Part shown: positions 27,395 through 28,655 of the stretch, one piece after another | Layout: every line of letters begins with the position of its first letter | Numbering within the stretch: position 1 is the stretch's first letter | DNA from: an uncultured Candidatus Saccharibacteria bacterium | GTDB taxonomy: Bacteria > Patescibacteriota > Saccharimonadia > Saccharimonadales > Saccharimonadaceae | NCBI GenBank assembly: GCA_938046775.1 | Contig: CALIXB010000004.1 | Coordinates: 1-28,655 of the forward strand | Direction of reading: 5' to 3' | Length of the DNA stretch: 28,655 bases | Translations under genes and position numbers: made by a program | Notes under the pieces: model-generated | What the model was told of the DNA's origin: nothing | The model's input: the letters and a program-made list of their open reading frames with translations, nothing else | The model's database searches: none

Positions 27395-27982
27395 ATGGAC
27401 GAAATATCAGAATTATGGGAAGATTTAAAGTTTGAAGCTGGAAGTATTGGAAATGAACTATTACCTAAAGATAGACAAGAAGTATATATTGGAATGGGAG
27501 ATAGAAATGCAGATGTTCTATTTATAGGAAATGATCCAAAACTCTATTTAGCAGAAGACTACAAAGTTGAGCCTCAATCAAGTGGAGCGTTTTTAATAAG
27601 ACTTTTAGATGTTGTTGAATATTTACCTGAAACATATTATATAACTACACTTAGTAAAAGAGAAATAAAAATAAAAAATTTTAACGAAGAAGAAAGAAAA
27701 AAATTAATAGATTTACTTTTTATGCAAATTTTATTAATTTCTCCAAAAATTATTGTCTTTCTTGGAAAAGAAGTTGCTCAATTAGTTGAGAATAAAGAAA
27801 TTGATTTTGGCACTGAAAGAGGAAAATTTAAAAAATGGAGAGGAGATATTGAAACTTATTTAACTTATGATGTTGAAACTGTTATCAAAGCTAGAAATGA
27901 TAGTGGTAAAAAAGCTGTTGTTGCTCTTAATTTTTTTAATGATATAAAAAATGTAAAAGAAAGGTTAAATCATTATGAATAA
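27395..27982 (+). CDS. Uracil-DNA glycosylase-like protein
   Basis: A 195-residue protein with the layout of the family 4/5 uracil-DNA glycosylases. IGMGDRNADVLFIGNDP corresponds to the GEG.pnA.imfIGEaPG opening, SSGAFLIRLLDVV to the G..L..ll.. helix, and ISPKIIVFLGKEVAQ to the strand before the third motif. However, the usual GEAPG is GNDPK, the HPS-type motif is not recognisable, and the four Fe-S cysteines of family 4 are absent, so activity is doubtful. I chose the ATG at 27395 over the GTG at 27386 because AGGTGGT then serves as SD. It overlaps the next gene by 8 nt. Confidence 0.75.
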   Translation: MDEISELWEDLKFEAGSIGNELLPKDRQEVYIGMGDRNADVLFIGNDPKLYLAEDYKVEPQSSGAFLIRLLDVVEYLPETYYITTLSKREIKIKNFNEEERKKLIDLLFMQILLISPKIIVFLGKEVAQLVENKEIDFGTERGKFKKWRGDIETYLTYDVETVIKARNDSGKKAVVALNFFNDIKNVKERLNHYE

Positions 27983-28517
27983 AAAGGAAGCTAGAACTTT
28001 AATTAAAGAAAAAAGAATGAAGTTATCCCAAGCATATATTGATGTTGCTAGTGAGAAAATATTTGAAAAATTACTACAAAATGAAGATTTTAAAAATGCG
28101 AAAGCTGTTATGAGCTATATGGATTTTAAAAATGAAGTTAAGACAGATAAAATAAATGATTTTATAAAAAATTCTGGAAGAATATTAGTTTTACCAAAAG
28201 TTATAGATAAAGAAACTATGATTGCAATAGAAGATAAAAATCAATATATTATAAGTCCTTTTGGAAATAAAGAACCTAATGGAGAAGAATATAGAGGAAA
28301 TATTGATGTGATTATCACACCAGGAGTTGCTTTTGATAGAAATAAAAATAGAGTAGGCTTTGGTAGAGGATATTATGATAGATTTTTTCTAAAATATCCT
28401 AATGCTAAAAAGATTGCAATAGCTTTTGAAGAACAAATTATTAATGAAGGCATTGAAACTGATAAATATGATAAAAAAGTAGATATTCTAATAACTGAAA
28501 ATAACATAATTAAGTAA
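27975..28517 (+). CDS. 5-formyltetrahydrofolate cyclo-ligase
   Basis: A 180-residue enzyme (5-FCL, also called methenyl-THF synthetase) that converts 5-formyl-THF to 5,10-methenyl-THF with ATP. It starts with the family's NKKEARTLIKEKR, where the basic residues bind phosphate. The signature is in ITPGVAFDRNKNRVGFGRGYYDRF near residue 112, containing the ATP-binding GFGRGYYD. The length is typical. It overlaps the UDG-like gene by 8 nt (ATG within its 3' end) with AAAGGTTAA upstream, so translation is coupled. It is the last gene of the right-hand operon. Confidence 0.95.
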   Translation: MNKKEARTLIKEKRMKLSQAYIDVASEKIFEKLLQNEDFKNAKAVMSYMDFKNEVKTDKINDFIKNSGRILVLPKVIDKETMIAIEDKNQYIISPFGNKEPNGEEYRGNIDVIITPGVAFDRNKNRVGFGRGYYDRFFLKYPNAKKIAIAFEEQIINEGIETDKYDKKVDILITENNIIK

Positions 28518-28521
28518 AATA

Positions 28522-28655
28522 AAGTAGTTCGTTACTAGCCAAATAAAAAAATGTCTAAATAATTTTTCTTGAAACAAAGTTATATAAAATTTCTATTAAT
28601 ATATACAACTACTTGCCAGCCATTAGTGTTTCGTGAGCTCCACAAAGGCTCACTC
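28522..28655. repeat. Inverted repeats at the contig end, possible dispersed element
   Basis: No gene is present here. AAGTAGTT (28522-28529) is perfectly inverted as AACTACTT (28607-28614), and GTGAGC (28633-28638) pairs with GCTCAC (28648-28653). The window stops just after. Contigs often break at repeats, so this may be the edge of a dispersed Fusobacterium repeat or an rRNA/IS-adjacent region. Confidence 0.4.

Noticed and set aside
1..28655. CRISPR array, transposon or integrase
   Set aside because: No regularly spaced direct repeats and no transposase or recombinase frames were seen anywhere in the window.

Overview
Two genomes appear to be joined in this window. Positions 1 to about 24,770 have moderate GC and read as a Candidatus Saccharibacteria (TM7, Patescibacteria) genome. 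The assignment is inferred from the gene set, the small divergent housekeeping proteins and the many small hydrolases; it was not tested by a search. From about 24,775 to 28,655 the DNA becomes very AT-rich, with AGA and ATA codons, and carries five genes that look like Fusobacterium. The change falls inside an A-rich stretch where two reading frames overlap. It is more likely an assembly chimera between two oral or mucosal bacteria than a real transfer.

Layout of the left part: the 3' end of tRNA-Gln, a small membrane protein, trmD, and an unknown gene with an elaborate 3' hairpin. Next comes a minus-strand operon rpmF-nusB-NUDIX-rnc-khpA (translation, rRNA processing, transcription antitermination), then a single-pass membrane protein convergent with leuS. 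A minus-strand run follows: a membrane-anchored surface protein, a Mur ligase, a probable structured RNA, an ITPase-like (RdgB/HAM1) protein, a MazG-like pyrophosphatase, NAD+ DNA ligase, a polytopic membrane protein, htpX and lemA. After tRNA-Leu(UAA) come a small alpha/beta hydrolase, an unknown gene, tRNA-Cys and tRNA-Leu(GAG), an oligopeptide-binding protein, secG, a YvlD/holin-IV-like protein, uvrC, two more hydrolase-like proteins, an HD phosphohydrolase and two small membrane proteins.

Three themes stand out in the TM7 part. First, at least twelve transcription-unit-leading genes have a -10 box exactly 6-7 nt before the start codon and no Shine-Dalgarno sequence. This predicts leaderless mRNAs, whereas most internal operon genes have clear SD sites. 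Second, metal-binding cysteines are missing where they are usually found: LigA lacks its four-Cys zinc finger, UvrC lacks the four Fe-S cysteines, and L32 is the Cys-free form. Third, a roughly 89-nt segment between the Mur ligase and the ITPase genes has nested long-range inverted repeats that begin where a sigma-A-like promoter predicts the transcript start. It is a candidate small RNA or structured leader.

The right part encodes a truncated SPL-like radical SAM protein, an SDR oxidoreductase, a WalJ/YycJ-like metallo-beta-lactamase-fold protein, a uracil-DNA-glycosylase-like protein and 5-formyltetrahydrofolate cyclo-ligase, in a tightly packed plus-strand operon. It ends in inverted-repeat sequence at the contig edge. 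No CRISPR array, transposase, integrase or prophage was seen.
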